From: Colwellia demingiae
GTDB taxonomy: Bacteria > Pseudomonadota > Gammaproteobacteria > Enterobacterales > Alteromonadaceae
Assembly: GCF_007954275.1 (NCBI RefSeq)
Contig: NZ_VOLT01000003.1
Coordinates: 1-64,000, forward strand
Length of the DNA stretch: 64,000 nt
Direction of reading: 5' to 3'
Shown: positions 36,310 to 47,937 of the stretch, one piece after another
Numbering within the stretch: position 1 is the stretch's first letter
Layout: each line of letters begins with the position of its first letter
Notes under the pieces: generated by a model
Seen by the model: the letters and a program-made list of their open reading frames with translations, nothing else
Told to the model about the DNA's origin: nothing
The model's database searches: none
Made by a program: the position numbers and the translations under genes

Positions 36310-37698
36310 TCAATCTGTCAACTTAGTATGCTCTACTTGCATACCTAGCTTAGGGTCACTCTCAATAAATGGTTGGCAAATGAAGTGGTTTATCGCCGCT
36401 ACCAATTCATTGTCGTAGTACAAGAATGCAATACGTTTACGTTGCCATGGTGCTATATTTAACTCTTGCAGTACTTTTTTAACAGTACGGGAGTGTTGCC
36501 TAAAATGAGGCAAGCATTTTGGATTTTCATGGCAAAAGCGAACAGTGACTTGCTGTCCGTGAGTAGGTAAAGAAACGCGAGGTAAATTTGTGCTCGAATT
36601 AGAACTTGTCACGGCATCCGTATTAAAAATCAGCTCGCCCAAGTTATCCGGTAAAACCAATAAATTATTACCAAGCATCTGAGTATCTTGGAACAATTCA
36701 ATTTGGCCTTGCCAGCTGCTGATATCATTATATTCGGGCGTTAGAAACAATGTGTTTTTAAAACGTCTAAAGACCTGCTCTGCCACTTTAATTTGAGGGT
36801 TTTTATCTTCATCAGCCTGCAGTTGTTGCCTTACTTGGTTAACTTGCTCTGTACTTGGCATTAAGCAACCTTGTTGCGCCATAAAAAAGCGAATTAGGTT
36901 ATTAAAGCGTGCTGGTGATAAAGTAGTTAACGCTGGAACATGTAAACCCGAATCTGCGGACTTACAAACGCTTAAGTCTTGCTCGGCAAGTTCATCTAAT
37001 AACTCCTGCCCTGCTAAACAATGGCTAGCACTTCGGTTAATGGTATTATTAATACTGGGCCAACGCTCACGCAACAGTGGTATTATTTCTTGTCTGAGAA
37101 AGTTACGGTCAAAACAAGTATTAAGATTGGATTCATCTTCCACCCAACTAAGCTGATGATTTTCAGCATAACTTTCTATTTCTTGTCGAGAAACGCTCAG
37201 TAAAGGTCGTACTAATAAATGTTGGCCAAGCTTTGTTTGTACAGACATTGCTGATAAGCCTTTTAAACCCGCACCGCGTTTAAGTGCTAATAAAAAGGTC
37301 TCACTTTGATCATCGCTATGATGCCCAGTTAACACAATAGACTTTTTATCTCTCAGTGATTTCAGGGCATTATATCTGGCGTCACGTGCTAGTGCTTCCA
37401 GTGACTGTTGTGCTTTTGACAGCAGATTAACACGCTTAACAATAAGCTTAACTGACAGCTTAATACACTCTTGTTCGGCAAGTTTTTGCCAAGACTCGGC
37501 ATTGTCACTCAAACCATGATTAACATGACAGACAGTAATTTCGTTGCTGATAAGTTTATTTTGCTTTAATTGCACTAAAGCATGTAAGAGCACCTGCGAG
37601 TCGATACCGCCACTATAGGCAATAATTAACTCAATATTTCCGTGTGTTTCGAAAAGGGTCTTGAGGGTATTTTGAAGGGCTGAAGTTATAATATTCAT
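36310..37698 (-). CDS. tilS: tRNA(Ile)-lysidine synthase
   Basis: 462 residues. The ATP-pyrophosphatase loop AYSGGIDSQVLLH has the SGGxDS signature (29-34). LTGHHSDDQSETFLLALKRGAGLKGLS is the second conserved block. The C-terminal half carries the substrate-binding domains, including FRQHSRTVKKVLQELNIAPWQRKR. It changes C34 of tRNA(Ile2) to lysidine, making it read AUA. It is the gene after accA, as in other gammaproteobacteria, but a terminator separates them. Confidence 0.94.
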   Translation of the reverse strand: MNIITSALQNTLKTLFETHGNIELIIAYSGGIDSQVLLHALVQLKQNKLISNEITVCHVNHGLSDNAESWQKLAEQECIKLSVKLIVKRVNLLSKAQQSLEALARDARYNALKSLRDKKSIVLTGHHSDDQSETFLLALKRGAGLKGLSAMSVQTKLGQHLLVRPLLSVSRQEIESYAENHQLSWVEDESNLNTCFDRNFLRQEIIPLLRERWPSINNTINRSASHCLAGQELLDELAEQDLSVCKSADSGLHVPALTTLSPARFNNLIRFFMAQQGCLMPSTEQVNQVRQQLQADEDKNPQIKVAEQVFRRFKNTLFLTPEYNDISSWQGQIELFQDTQMLGNNLLVLPDNLGELIFNTDAVTSSNSSTNLPRVSLPTHGQQVTVRFCHENPKCLPHFRQHSRTVKKVLQELNIAPWQRKRIAFLYYDNELVAAINHFICQPFIESDPKLGMQVEHTKLTD

Positions 37699-37700
37699 AG

Positions 37701-37733
37701 AAAAAAGCCGACAGCAGTTAACTGCTGTCGGCT
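37701..37733 (-). terminator. Terminator between accA and tilS
   Basis: AGCCGACAGCAG-TTAA-CTGCTGTCGGCT is a perfect 12-bp stem; on the minus strand it is followed by TTTTTTC. It lies immediately before the tilS start at 37698, so tilS probably depends on readthrough or has a leaderless-like start. Confidence 0.85.
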
Positions 37734-37740
37734 ATGCTAT

Positions 37741-38697
37741 TTAGCAGTAACCAAATGACATTAATCTATCGTAACGTTTCTCGATAAGCTCATCTTTACT
37801 TAAGCCTTCTAGCTCCGACAGATCTTTTTTGATTGCTTGTTTAAGCTGTGCTGCCATGACGTCCATATCGCGATGCGCTCCGCCTAATGGCTCTTCCACA
37901 ATAGTATTTATTAAATCCAACTCTTTGATGCGCTGTGCTGTAATGCCCATTGCCGCCGCAGCTGTAGGAGCTTTTTCGGCTGTTTTCCATAAAATTGACG
38001 CACACCCTTCAGGTGAAATTACTGAATATGTTGCATATTGCAACATATTTACTCTATCACCTACACCAATGGCTAATGCGCCACCAGAGCCGCCTTCACC
38101 AATAACGGTACAGATAATAGGCACAGATAAACGCGCCATCACTTTTAAGTTACGAGCAATAGCTTCACTTTGACCTCGCTCTTCTGCACCAACACCTGGA
38201 TAAGCACCCGGAGTGTCGATAAAAGTGATGATAGGCATATTAAAACGTTCTGCCATTTCCATTAAGCGTAGCGCTTTGCGATAACCTTCTGGACGAGGCA
38301 TACCAAAATTACGCTTAACTTTTTCAGCAGTTGAACGACCTTTTTGATGACCAATAATCATAACAGGTTTACCGTCCAAACGTGCTGTACCACCAACAAT
38401 AGCACTGTCATTAGCATAAGCGCGATCACCGGCTAACTCATCAAACTCAGTAAAAATACGCGGTATATAATCTAACGAATATGGGCGTTGTGGATGGCGA
38501 GCTACTCTAGCAGTTTGCCACGCATCTAAGTTCGAAAAAATTTTCTTAGTTTGCTCTTTATTTTTCTCGCGTAATTGCGAGATTTGATCTTCGATATCAA
38601 GATCAAGCTCTTGGCCGTTATTTACTAACTGTAGCTCTTCTATTTTTGCATCAAGTTCAGCAATAGGCTGCTCGAAATCTAAAAAGTTTAATGACAT
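37741..38697 (-). CDS. accA: Acetyl-CoA carboxylase carboxyltransferase alpha subunit
   Basis: 318 residues, as in E. coli (319). The helical N-terminus ([17 protein letters not shown]) is followed by the crotonase-like core with [54 protein letters not shown] and [15 protein letters not shown]. With AccD it makes malonyl-CoA for fatty acid synthesis. It follows dnaE, the usual order, but the gap to dnaE carries an inserted repeat element. Confidence 0.96.
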   Translation of the reverse strand: MSLNFLDFEQPIAELDAKIEELQLVNNGQELDLDIEDQISQLREKNKEQTKKIFSNLDAWQTARVARHPQRPYSLDYIPRIFTEFDELAGDRAYANDSAIVGGTARLDGKPVMIIGHQKGRSTAEKVKRNFGMPRPEGYRKALRLMEMAERFNMPIITFIDTPGAYPGVGAEERGQSEAIARNLKVMARLSVPIICTVIGEGGSGGALAIGVGDRVNMLQYATYSVISPEGCASILWKTAEKAPTAAAAMGITAQRIKELDLINTIVEEPLGGAHRDMDVMAAQLKQAIKKDLSELEGLSKDELIEKRYDRLMSFGYC

Positions 38698-38835
38698 GCT
38701 TATTTTTACCTAATAAATCTAGTTAATTTTTTAAAATCGTTTTTCACTACTTAACCAAAACACCTTGAATTTAGTATCTTAAACAATACTTTAAATAAAG
38801 TACACTTGTTCAATATCTTAAGTTAAGTAGTTGTT

Positions 38836-38990
38836 ATACCAATTGTACTAACTAAGTGCTCACTTTCAAATGGCCTGAATATCCAATAATGACGTTGCTT
38901 TCAATCCCAATAGCAAGCTATTGCTCAATCAAGCATCTCGTTCTTGAAAATTCAATCTCATTGAATCCTGTAACCTTAGCTAATCCAAAT
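38836..38990. repeat. Intergenic repeat, family B, copy 1 (between dnaE and accA)
   Basis: The stretch starting ATACCAATT and running through ACTAAGTG, TGGCCTGAATATCCAATAA, TTGCTTTCAAT, AATAGC and TTGAAAATT is matched, in the opposite orientation, by 59887-60062. Its outer ends resemble inverted repeats (ATACCAATT ... AATGGTC). It fills most of the 297-bp gap. The right limit is approximate. Confidence 0.7.
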
Positions 38991-38994
38991 GGTC

Positions 38995-41900
38995 TTATTT
39001 AAATTCCATGGCGACACGTTCTTCACCAAGCAATGTTTTTAATTCGTATAGTAACATATCGGCTGGCGTTACTCGCCATTGAACGCCTAACTCAAGCATA
39101 GCTTGGGCTTCTTCGCGCTGATAAAAAACTCTCACTGGACAGGTACCTTCTTTAAAAGGTGTTAATACCTGAGTAAACTGTTCGATAAAATCATCTGCTA
39201 TCAAGCTGTTATCAACTTGAATATCAATAGAGCTAAGATAATTTTCTCGCGCGTCAGTGATTGTCATTATATCCCGAGCTGTCATTGTATTACCACCAGA
39301 ATAATCATCAAAGCTGACCTGTCCACTACAAACCAAAATAGCGTCATTTACCAGCATCTCTGCAAAGCGATCATAGTCATCTGGAAAAAGGCGAATATCC
39401 ATACGAGCACTCTTATCATCTAGAGTCACCAATGCCCAACGACGCCCGCGTTTATTGACTAGGACGCGCACGCCTATCACTAAACCAACAGCAACCGCTT
39501 GCCTATCTCGACCCGTGGGTTGCATGACAACTAGTCGGCTCGAAGAATATTTTTTTATTTCAGTCAGGTAGCGATTAATGGGATGACCTGTTAAATAAAG
39601 CCCTAAGGTTTCTTTTTCGCCATCTAACCACTTTTCCTCAGGCCAAGCTCTTACTTCTTTAAAAGTTTGTCTGGAATCAGTTTTTTCATCATTAATTAAA
39701 CCAAATAAGTCATTTTGCCCCAAAGATTCAGCTTTTGCATGTTGTTCTGCTGCTTTAATTGCTTCTGGTAAGGTTGCAAAGAGTGCTGCTCGGTTCGCGC
39801 CCTGCTCTTTGGCTTTCCCTTGTACATACTTAGGCCCCAGACTATCCATAGCGCCTGATTTAATTAACTTTTCTAAAACACGTTTATTGGTTTTTTTGAG
39901 ATCAAGACGTGCACAAAAATCAAATAAGTCAGTAAAAGGACCATCTGTTTGTCGGGCACTAATAATAGCTTCAATAGGACCTTCACCAACGCCTTTAACC
40001 GCACCAATACCATAAACAATTTGGTTATCTTCATTAACGGTAAATTTATATTGTCCTGCATTAACATCAGGCGGCAATAAATCTATTGCCATATTGCCAC
40101 ATTCATCAACTAAGGTGACAATTTTTTCAGTGTTATCCATATCTGCAGACATTACTGCAGCCATAAATGGTGCAGGAAAATGTGTCTTCATCCATAATGT
40201 TTGATAAGACACTAATGCATAAGCCGCTGAATGTGACTTGTTAAAACCATAACCAGCAAATTTTTCAACCAAATCGAATATCTTCATGGCGAGCTCACCA
40301 TCAACACCTCGATCTTTCGCACCTTGTTCAAAACCAGCTCGCTGCTTAGCCATTTCTTCAGGTTTTTTCTTACCCATGGCGCGGCGAAGCATATCGGCAC
40401 CACCGAGTGAATAACCCGCCAGTACCTGCGCAATTTGCATTACTTGCTCTTGATACAAGATAATGCCGTAAGTTGGTTCAAGCACAGGCTGTAAATCTTC
40501 ATGTTGCCATGTGGCATCAGGGTAACTGACTTCTTCACGGCCATGTTTACGTTCAATGAAGTTATCAACCATGCCTGACTGTAATGGTCCTGGTCTAAAT
40601 AAAGCCACCAGTGCGATAATATCTTCAAAGCAATCAGGTTTTAATTTTTCAATTAAAGATTTCATACCGCTAGATTCAAGCTGAAACACTGCCGTAGTTT
40701 TCGAGGCAAGTAATAACTTAAAGCTTGCTTTATCTTCAAGATCTATTTTGGTGATATCAATCGGCTCTTTGCCGGCTTTAAGCAATTTTACATCAGCCAT
40801 TTCTATGGCCCATTGTAAAATAGTTAGTGTTCTTAATCCTAGAAAATCGAACTTAACTAAACCCGCATCTTCAACATCATTTTTATCAAACTGAGTAACC
40901 GGGTTTTTACCTTCATCATCACAATACAGTGGTGCAAAGTCGGTAATAGTGGTTGGCGAAATGACAACACCACCCGCATGTTTACCCGCATTTCGCGTGG
41001 TGCCTTCAAGAATACGGCACATATCAATCAGATCTTTTACTTCACTGTCTTGCGCGTAGATTTCAGGTAACTTTGGCTCTTCTTCAAACGCTTTCGCTAA
41101 GGTCATACCTGGCGTTGGCGGGATCAGTTTTGAAATTCTATCAACAAAACCATAAGGATGGCCAAGTACACGACCAACATCACGGATAACCGCTTTTGCC
41201 GCCATGGTACCAAAAGTAATAATTTGCGAAACTGCATCACGACCATAAAGCTCAGCAACGTGATCGATTACTTCATCACGTCTGTCCATACAGAAATCGA
41301 TATCGAAATCAGGCATAGAGACACGTTCTGGGTTTAAAAACCGCTCAAAAAGTAAATCATATTCAAGTGGATCAAGGTCGGTAATATCAAGGGCATAAGC
41401 AACAAGCGACCCAGCACCAGAACCTCGACCAGGTCCCACGGGAATATTGTTATCTTTACTCCACTGAATAAACTCCATAACAATCAGGAAATAGCCTGGG
41501 AAGCCCATATTGTTAACAACTTCCAGCTCAATAGCTAAACGTTCATCATAAGGCTTTCTTATTTGTGCAAAGTCATCAGCTTGACGGTCAAATAATTGGT
41601 CAAGTCGTTTTTCTAAACCTTTTTCAGACACTTTGATAAAAAAGTCATTTATCTCCAAACCTTCCGTTGGGAAGTCTGGTAATACGTATTCACCTAAGGT
41701 AACCGTGACATTACAGCGTTTAGCAATTTCAACGCTATTGGCTAAGGCTTCAGGGATGTCGCTAAAAAGCTCGCACATCTCCTCTTCACTTCGCAAGTAT
41801 TGCTCAGGGCTATAGCGCTTAGGACGACGTTTATCATCTAAGGTAAAGCCATCATGAATAGCAACACGGATTTCATGGGCATCAAAGTTATCAGTAGAAA

Positions 41901-42564
41901 GGAACATCACCTCATTCGTGGCAACCACGGGCAAGTTTTCTTGTTCGGCTAGGGCAACGGCAAGGTGGATATAATTTTCTTCATCATTACGACCTGTTCT
42001 CACTAACTCAAGAAAAAAACAACGATCGAAATGTTGTTGATAAAAGGTAACCATTTCTGAAACAAGTTCAGTATTACCTTTTAACAAAGCTTTCCCTATA
42101 TCACCTTCACGGCCACCAGAAAGTAATATCAAACCTTCTTTGTATTCAATCAGCCATGATTTGTCTATAACAGCTTTGTTTTGTACGTGTCCGCGCATGT
42201 AGGCTTTGGAGATAAGTTCGGTTATATTTTTATAGCCAACGTTGTTCGTGGTAAGTACAACTATACGTGACAGTTCATCCTCCAACTCATCACTTTTCAC
42301 CCAAAAATCACAACCAATAATAGGTTTAATTCCTGCGCCATGAGCAGCGTGATAATATTTCACCAAGCCACACAAGTTAGTTTGATCAGTTAAAGCAAGT
42401 GCCGGCATATTAAGCTCAACAGCTCTAGCAATTATCGGCTTAACTTTCTTTAAACCATCACACATGGAGTAATCACTGTGTACGCGTAAATGAACAAATT
42501 TAGGCGGCACAAAAACGCTTGGTTCTGCTTCTATGACTATTTCTCCGCTAAGTATTTCAGTCAT
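38995..42564 (-). CDS. dnaE: DNA polymerase III alpha subunit
   Basis: 1189 residues, about 30 more than in E. coli. PHP domain at the start ([21 protein letters not shown]), palm with [16 protein letters not shown], where two catalytic Asp residues lie, then [15 protein letters not shown], fingers, tandem HhH, and an OB-fold ([23 protein letters not shown]). It is the replicative polymerase. Extra N-terminal residues ([21 protein letters not shown]) precede the PHP domain. It overlaps rnhB by 8 bp, so the two are translationally coupled. Confidence 0.97.
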   Translation of the reverse strand: MTEILSGEIVIEAEPSVFVPPKFVHLRVHSDYSMCDGLKKVKPIIARAVELNMPALALTDQTNLCGLVKYYHAAHGAGIKPIIGCDFWVKSDELEDELSRIVVLTTNNVGYKNITELISKAYMRGHVQNKAVIDKSWLIEYKEGLILLSGGREGDIGKALLKGNTELVSEMVTFYQQHFDRCFFLELVRTGRNDEENYIHLAVALAEQENLPVVATNEVMFLSTDNFDAHEIRVAIHDGFTLDDKRRPKRYSPEQYLRSEEEMCELFSDIPEALANSVEIAKRCNVTVTLGEYVLPDFPTEGLEINDFFIKVSEKGLEKRLDQLFDRQADDFAQIRKPYDERLAIELEVVNNMGFPGYFLIVMEFIQWSKDNNIPVGPGRGSGAGSLVAYALDITDLDPLEYDLLFERFLNPERVSMPDFDIDFCMDRRDEVIDHVAELYGRDAVSQIITFGTMAAKAVIRDVGRVLGHPYGFVDRISKLIPPTPGMTLAKAFEEEPKLPEIYAQDSEVKDLIDMCRILEGTTRNAGKHAGGVVISPTTITDFAPLYCDDEGKNPVTQFDKNDVEDAGLVKFDFLGLRTLTILQWAIEMADVKLLKAGKEPIDITKIDLEDKASFKLLLASKTTAVFQLESSGMKSLIEKLKPDCFEDIIALVALFRPGPLQSGMVDNFIERKHGREEVSYPDATWQHEDLQPVLEPTYGIILYQEQVMQIAQVLAGYSLGGADMLRRAMGKKKPEEMAKQRAGFEQGAKDRGVDGELAMKIFDLVEKFAGYGFNKSHSAAYALVSYQTLWMKTHFPAPFMAAVMSADMDNTEKIVTLVDECGNMAIDLLPPDVNAGQYKFTVNEDNQIVYGIGAVKGVGEGPIEAIISARQTDGPFTDLFDFCARLDLKKTNKRVLEKLIKSGAMDSLGPKYVQGKAKEQGANRAALFATLPEAIKAAEQHAKAESLGQNDLFGLINDEKTDSRQTFKEVRAWPEEKWLDGEKETLGLYLTGHPINRYLTEIKKYSSSRLVVMQPTGRDRQAVAVGLVIGVRVLVNKRGRRWALVTLDDKSARMDIRLFPDDYDRFAEMLVNDAILVCSGQVSFDDYSGGNTMTARDIMTITDARENYLSSIDIQVDNSLIADDFIEQFTQVLTPFKEGTCPVRVFYQREEAQAMLELGVQWRVTPADMLLYELKTLLGEERVAMEFK

Positions 42565-43210
42565 GGTATGTACCTAATACTCTAGCGACAGGTTTAAAAC
42601 TTTGTCGATAACAATCAAGTACGCCATGCTCGATAATTTTTTCTAAATGCAGTTTAGTTGGGTAACCTTTGTGCTTGGCAAATCCATACTCAGGATGAAG
42701 TTTGTCTAAGGCTATCATTTCATTATCTCGAGCTACTTTAGCAATAATAGATGCAGCACTTATTTCAGCAACTCTAGCATCACCTTTCACTATCGCTTGG
42801 CTAGCTATTTTCAAACTTTGTTGGTTATTTTCACTGGCATTACATAAGAATGTAGGACAACGATTACCATCAACAAGAACAAAGTCAGGTTCAACATTCA
42901 GTCCTGCAACAGCGCGCTGCATAGCAAGCATAGTCGCGTGTAATATATTTAAAGTATCTATTTCTTGAGGATTAGCACGTCCTAACGACCAAGAGATTGC
43001 CTTTTCCTTTATTTCTACTGATAACAAGTTACGCTTCTTTTCTGACAGCTTTTTAGAGTCCATCAATCCTTCAATAGGGTTATCGGGATCTAAAATAACG
43101 GCCGCTGTAACCACATCACCCACTAAAGGACCACGACCAACTTCATCAACACCTGCAATGCAATATGCTATAGGGTATTCAAAATCAGGGAAAGTTTGCT
43201 TACTCGCCAT
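42557..43210 (-). CDS. rnhB: Ribonuclease HII
   Basis: 217 residues. [17 protein letters not shown] carries the catalytic Asp and Glu (about 20-21), ADxS-like segments follow, and [12 protein letters not shown] is the third motif. It removes ribonucleotides from DNA. It lies between lpxB and dnaE in the standard order. Confidence 0.96.
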   Translation of the reverse strand: MASKQTFPDFEYPIAYCIAGVDEVGRGPLVGDVVTAAVILDPDNPIEGLMDSKKLSEKKRNLLSVEIKEKAISWSLGRANPQEIDTLNILHATMLAMQRAVAGLNVEPDFVLVDGNRCPTFLCNASENNQQSLKIASQAIVKGDARVAEISAASIIAKVARDNEMIALDKLHPEYGFAKHKGYPTKLHLEKIIEHGVLDCYRQSFKPVARVLGTYHD

Positions 43211-43267
43211 ATTATTTACTCGAGATAAGGTATTCTTATCTTATTGTTAGTTATTATTTTTTATTGT

Positions 43268-44446
43268 CTAAAGGTTAGTGCTATTGGCATTAGAGAGTAC
43301 ATCAAGTACAGCCTTGGCTGCTTGTTTACTCGCATTACATTTTAGTTGTTGATGTATTGCAGTGAAACTATCATTCAATTGACTCTGATCCTGATACAGA
43401 CGTTCTTTAACCAAAGGTACAATATTTTCAGGGCAAACTTCTTTTTGCAATAATTCAGGTACTAAAGATTTATTTGTTAATAAGTTAGGTAAAGAAAACC
43501 ATTTCAACTTAACAAATCTACGTCCTAAGAAAAAAGTTACAGGACTAAATTTATAACAAATAACCATGGGTCGTTTAATTAAAGCAGCTTCTAAGGTTAC
43601 CGTACCAGAAGCGGTTAATAAACAATCACTGGCAGCCATAACCTCTTGCGTTTGATTAAGAATAATCTCAACAACTAAATTAGGCGCAAATTCAGCTTTA
43701 AGGGAATTGAATTGTTCGGCCCGCTGCTCACTGATCATGGGTGCTACAAAGAGTAGTTCACTATCTTGTGCTTGTAATTGTTTGGCACTTTCAAAAAAAT
43801 CTTCAAGTAAACGTGATAACTCACCACCACGACTACCTGGCATGAGCGCAAGAATTTTTTTATCGTGTGGTAAACCAAGCTTATCTCTGGCTACAGTTTT
43901 GTCACTTTGCATAGGAATATCATCCGCAAGGGGATGACCGACAAAGGTACAAGGAACATTGTGCTTATCATAAAAAGCTTTTTCAAAAGGCAACAAGGCT
44001 AAGACCATGTCAGTGGCTTTGGCGATTTTAAAAATACGTTTTTCACGCCAAGCCCAAACTGATGGACTAACATAATGAACGGTTTTAATACCTTGTACTT
44101 TAAGTTTTAATTCTAGACCGATATTAAAATCAGGCGCATCAATACCAATAAACACATCAGGTTTATTGGTAATAAAAAAATCGATTAAGGTTTTACGGAC
44201 ATGTAATAAACGTCTGATTCGGCCAAGTACTTCGACTAGCCCCATAACCGATAACTCGTCCATAGCGAATAGGCTTTCAAAACCTAATGCCTGCATCTTG
44301 GGACCGCCAATGCCAATGAATTTAGCATTGGGATGAGTCTGGCGTAAGGAAGTTATCAAGCCTGCGCCTAGCGTATCACCTGAATGTTCACCAACAACCA
44401 TTGCAAAAACAGTTTGTTGGAGAGGGTTTTGATTTTGAGTAGTCAT
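43268..44446 (-). CDS. lpxB: Lipid-A-disaccharide synthase
   Basis: 392 residues. N-terminal Rossmann part with [17 protein letters not shown] and [48 protein letters not shown]; and the UDP-sugar half with [14 protein letters not shown]. It joins UDP-diacylglucosamine to lipid X at the inner membrane. Normally lpxA and lpxB are adjacent; here a 266-bp inverted-repeat element separates them by 343 bp. Confidence 0.96.
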   Translation of the reverse strand: MTTQNQNPLQQTVFAMVVGEHSGDTLGAGLITSLRQTHPNAKFIGIGGPKMQALGFESLFAMDELSVMGLVEVLGRIRRLLHVRKTLIDFFITNKPDVFIGIDAPDFNIGLELKLKVQGIKTVHYVSPSVWAWREKRIFKIAKATDMVLALLPFEKAFYDKHNVPCTFVGHPLADDIPMQSDKTVARDKLGLPHDKKILALMPGSRGGELSRLLEDFFESAKQLQAQDSELLFVAPMISEQRAEQFNSLKAEFAPNLVVEIILNQTQEVMAASDCLLTASGTVTLEAALIKRPMVICYKFSPVTFFLGRRFVKLKWFSLPNLLTNKSLVPELLQKEVCPENIVPLVKERLYQDQSQLNDSFTAIHQQLKCNASKQAAKAVLDVLSNANSTNL

Positions 44447-44480
44447 AGACGTTAAAGGTACTTAAAGTTAACTGTACCTA

Positions 44481-44746
44481 TATACCCAAGCCACTTGAAG
44501 ATACGTGTTTCAGGACGCTTGAGCGATTCATGATCAAGGAGCCTCATTTTATTAAGGGTTATTCCCTTAAAAAAGGAGGCAACGAAGAACATGGTTTACT
44601 CAGACGTCCCCGCAGGTCTGGTTTAGAACCGCTTTATGCTGCGTTATTGATTTTGATAAGGGAACAACCCTTCTCTTCAATCAATGCCTTGCTTAAAGGC
44701 TTTCTAATTCCAGCTGAAATCTGCATATTCAGGTAGCTTGGGTATA
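44481..44746. mobile_element. MITE-like inverted-repeat element, family A (between lpxA and lpxB)
   Basis: Ends TATACCCAAGCCACTTGAAG at the left and, read inward from the right, TATACCCAAGCTACCTGAAT: an imperfect terminal inverted repeat of about 22 bp. The 266-bp body has no transposase frame; the longest frame (44530-44736) is not protein-like. A core of about 65 bp (44629-44695) recurs inverted at 56783-56846, and the end sequence recurs at 2993. It is a non-autonomous element inside the lpx operon. Confidence 0.7.
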
Positions 44747-44789
44747 ATAACGGTACTTGTATTAACGGCACATGTTTAACATATTAAGT

Positions 44790-45560
44790 TTAACGAATGA
44801 TACCGCGATTAGATTCTTTGATTGAATTACAAAACGCTTGTAATTCTGGAGATTGGACTGGCATTTCATTTATAGCGCTTAATGCTTCTTCAACAGAAAG
44901 CCCCTGTCGGTACAATACCTTGTAAGCACGCTTTATAGTTAGAATAGTTTCTTTATCGAAACCACGGCGTTTTAAGCCTTCACTATTCAAGCCAAAAGGT
45001 TTTGCCGGTTGACCAGAAGCCATAACATAAGCAGGAACATCTTTAAGTATTAAGGCATTACCAGCAATAAAACTATGTGCGCCAATATGACAGAATTGAT
45101 GAACACCTACCATGCCGCCAATAATGGCATGATCACCTACATGAACGTGACCAGCAATAGAGGCATTATTTGCAAAAATGCAATGACTACCAACAATACA
45201 ATCGTGTGCCACATGGGTATAGGCCATAAATAAATTATTACTGCCAATTTGAGTAATACTATTATCTTGAATCGTGCCACGATGAACAGTACAGGACTCT
45301 CGAAAAATATTATTGTCACCAATGATCAATTCTGTTGGTTCGCCTGCGTATTTAATGTCCTGGCAGTCTTCACCAATACTTGCAAATTGAAATATACGGT
45401 TACCTTTACCAATACGGCTTGGGCCATTAATAACCACATGCGAGCTGATTTCACAGTTATCGCCAATAACAACGTTACTGGCAATATAAGTCCATGGACC
45501 TATGGAAACATTTTTGCCAATAACGGCACCTGGTTCAATAATAGCTTGGGGATGAATCAT
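44790..45560 (-). CDS. lpxA: UDP-N-acetylglucosamine acyltransferase
   Basis: 256 residues of left-handed beta-helix hexapeptide repeats ([10 protein letters not shown] ... IGDNCEIS) and a C-terminal helical domain ([23 protein letters not shown]). The catalytic His is in AYTHVAHDC (His119). It adds the 3-hydroxyacyl chain in the first step of lipid A synthesis. It follows fabZ with 59 bp between. Confidence 0.97.
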   Translation of the reverse strand: MIHPQAIIEPGAVIGKNVSIGPWTYIASNVVIGDNCEISSHVVINGPSRIGKGNRIFQFASIGEDCQDIKYAGEPTELIIGDNNIFRESCTVHRGTIQDNSITQIGSNNLFMAYTHVAHDCIVGSHCIFANNASIAGHVHVGDHAIIGGMVGVHQFCHIGAHSFIAGNALILKDVPAYVMASGQPAKPFGLNSEGLKRRGFDKETILTIKRAYKVLYRQGLSVEEALSAINEMPVQSPELQAFCNSIKESNRGIIR

Positions 45561-45619
45561 ACGTTTAATCTTCTAATGGGTAAGTAAGCGTTTTTCTAAA
45601 GAGTATATGTAATGGCTGT

Positions 45620-46072
45620 CTATAAAGGACGACGTGCACACATAAGATCAGCGCAGCAGACTACTTTACCATCAACTCTCGCTTCACCATAAAATTTCCA
45701 CATACCTCGACGCTCTTTAATAAATTCAACATGCAAGTGCATGGTATCACCAGGTAATACTGGTTTTTTAAATTTAGCTTTATCTATTGAGGCAAATAAA
45801 TACATCTCATTGGCTTCACGTCCTTCTGTGCTTTTAAAGCCTAGAATACCTGTCGCCTGTGCTAAAGCCTCTAAAATTAAAACACCAGGGAAAATTGCTA
45901 ACTCAGGAAAGTGACCAGTAAAAACAGGCTCGTTTATTGTGACATTTTTAATGGCATGCAAGGTTTTACCTGGTTCATGATCAAGAACTTTATCAACTAA
46001 TAACATTGGGTATCTGTGAGGTATTAACGTTTTAATTTCGTTAAGATCGATAGGTTTTTTTACAGTTTCCAA
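45620..46072 (-). CDS. fabZ: 3-hydroxyacyl-ACP dehydratase FabZ
   Basis: 150 residues, hot-dog fold. The active-site His54 is in [14 protein letters not shown] and Glu68 in [11 protein letters not shown]. It dehydrates 3-hydroxyacyl-ACP in fatty acid synthesis. It sits between lpxD and lpxA, where both pathways use the same acyl-ACP. Confidence 0.97.
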   Translation of the reverse strand: METVKKPIDLNEIKTLIPHRYPMLLVDKVLDHEPGKTLHAIKNVTINEPVFTGHFPELAIFPGVLILEALAQATGILGFKSTEGREANEMYLFASIDKAKFKKPVLPGDTMHLHVEFIKERRGMWKFYGEARVDGKVVCCADLMCARRPL

Positions 46073-46202
46073 ATGAATATTCCTTGTTAGTTAGCGCAGT
46101 GAGTTAATAGTTAACTAACTAACTGCTTACTATATTTTCGTCAGCTTCATCTTGAGCGACAGAAAGACTTTGGAGTATTTTACGCATTGGTGGGGTTAAT
46201 AG

Positions 46203-47252
46203 CTAGTTATTAGCGAGTAATTTTTCTAACTCTTTCACTCGTTTAGCTAAGCTATCGAGACGCTTAACTCTAGCATTTGTTTTATTCCATTCTTTATTTT
46301 GCACTACTGGCATACCAGAAGAATACACTCCAGCTTGAGTGATATTCTTAGTTACCATAGACATGCCAGTAAAAACACTGTTATCGGCAATAGTAATATG
46401 ACCATTCACTCCAACCAGACCGGCAATAGTACAATTTTTACCTATGACAGTGCTGCCTGCAATGACAGTACAACCGGCTATGGCAGTATTCTCACCAACA
46501 ATAACATTGTGAGCAATTTGAATTTGGTTATCTAAAATTACGCCGTCTCTTATTTCGGTATTATCCAGTGCCCCACGGTCAACAGTAGTACTAGCGCCAA
46601 TCTCAACATAGTTGCCAATAATGACGCTACCTAATTGCGGGATTTTTTGCCATTTGTACTGACCTTTTACAGGCGCATAGCCAAAACCGTCTGAGCCAAT
46701 AACAGTGTTAGCTTGAATTAAGCAATGATGACCGATCTCTACTCTATGATAAATAGTAATATTTGCCCAGAGTGTCGTTGATTCACCAATTTTAGCCCCA
46801 TGACCAATAAAACAACCAGCACCAATACTCACATTATCAGCTAGTTTCACACCTGACTCAATAACCGTATTAGCGCCAATACTGACATTTTCACCGATTG
46901 AAACATCATCGGCAATAACAGCATTTTGATGAATCCCACAAGACACTTTAGGCGTACTATCAAGTAAACTAGCTAGAATGGCATAACCCATATAAGGGTT
47001 ATCCATAACAAGAGCACTTACCTGACAGGCATCTACGGCATCGGGAGAGACAATAACAGCACTCGCATTAGTTGAGCTAAGTTGTTGTTGATACTTGCTG
47101 TTAGCAAGAAAAGCTACTTGTCCTGTACCAGCATTTGCCAAAGTTGCTAAGCCACTGATTTGAGCTAGTGCTTCCTTTTGCTCATCCAGCGCTGTTGGTA
47201 CTATCAATTTAGCATCTAGTTTGATAGCAATTTCAGCTAACGTATAAGTCAT
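46203..47252 (-). CDS. lpxD: UDP-3-O-acylglucosamine N-acyltransferase
   Basis: 349 residues. An N-terminal uridine-binding domain (1-100), then many hexapeptide repeats (from about 107), with the catalytic His in NQIQIAHNVIVGE (His248), and a C-terminal coiled helix (NARVKRLDSLAKRVKELEKLL). It adds the second acyl chain in lipid A synthesis. Order skp-lpxD-fabZ-lpxA is standard. Confidence 0.96.
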   Translation of the reverse strand: MTYTLAEIAIKLDAKLIVPTALDEQKEALAQISGLATLANAGTGQVAFLANSKYQQQLSSTNASAVIVSPDAVDACQVSALVMDNPYMGYAILASLLDSTPKVSCGIHQNAVIADDVSIGENVSIGANTVIESGVKLADNVSIGAGCFIGHGAKIGESTTLWANITIYHRVEIGHHCLIQANTVIGSDGFGYAPVKGQYKWQKIPQLGSVIIGNYVEIGASTTVDRGALDNTEIRDGVILDNQIQIAHNVIVGENTAIAGCTVIAGSTVIGKNCTIAGLVGVNGHITIADNSVFTGMSMVTKNITQAGVYSSGMPVVQNKEWNKTNARVKRLDSLAKRVKELEKLLANN

Positions 47253-47310
47253 AATAATGCCTTTACCGCGATGAGTAATAAATTGTTTATCTTAATGATA
47301 ACGAAACAGC

Positions 47311-47829
47311 TTATTTAAGTTTACTTACTTGCTCTACCACAATATCAGTGAGGCTAGCATCTGGCTTAGCATAAACAACAGCTTGTTGAGAAAGCACTAA
47401 GTCATAGTCTTGTTTAACAGCAATGTTGTCTACTGCTTGACGTACTAAAGCTATAATTTTATTAGTTTCTTGGTTTTGACGTTGAGTAGCTTTTTCTTGT
47501 AAAGCTTTGCCTTTCACCTGGTATTCTTGAAATAGAGATTTAACTTTTACATTAAGCTCTTCTTTTTCTTTTACACTCATTAATGAACCATCACGCTTGA
47601 GTTTTTCTTGGTAATATTTAATGTCTTTTTCAAGTTGGGTAATGATAGCTTTTTCGTCTTTAAATTCAGCTTCTAAGCTTTGCATTAACGCGGCTGTCTG
47701 CGGTATTTTACTCATCACTTCTTGAAAGTTAACTACCCCAATTTTTTGATCTGCTGCCATAGCTGAACTTGCTAATAACATACCTGATGCTGCTACGCCC
47801 ATAACCATAGTTTTTATAACTTTATTCAA
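47311..47829 (-). CDS. skp: Periplasmic chaperone Skp (OmpH)
   Basis: 172 residues. Sec signal peptide (cleavage after SAMAA, about residue 26). The mature part begins with QKIGVVNFQEVMSKIPQ and has long charged helices (about 50-130) that form the tentacles of the trimer. It carries unfolded outer membrane proteins to the BAM complex. It is next to bamA, as usual. Confidence 0.93.
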   Translation of the reverse strand: MNKVIKTMVMGVAASGMLLASSAMAADQKIGVVNFQEVMSKIPQTAALMQSLEAEFKDEKAIITQLEKDIKYYQEKLKRDGSLMSVKEKEELNVKVKSLFQEYQVKGKALQEKATQRQNQETNKIIALVRQAVDNIAVKQDYDLVLSQQAVVYAKPDASLTDIVVEQVSKLK

Positions 47830-47937
47830 CGTTGTTCCCCTTTATTTATTATTTGTTACTTGCGATTTTCACAGGTAAATATTTCTGTCGGTTAATATAG
47901 CAAGATTAATTCATTTAACGCAGCTAAAATCTGCATT

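Noticed and set aside
37829-38173. A 114-codon open frame opposite accA, and a 112-codon one opposite lpxA (45249-45587)
   Set aside because: Both are antisense shadows of highly conserved genes and show no protein family features or Shine-Dalgarno.
44530-44736. A 68-codon frame inside the lpxA-lpxB element
   Set aside because: It lies wholly within the repeat, is not protein-like and is not kept in the other family copy.
46110-46187. A short frame (MRKILQSLSVAQDEADENIV...) between lpxD and fabZ on the minus strand
   Set aside because: About 22 codons with no Shine-Dalgarno and no known counterpart; chance is enough.
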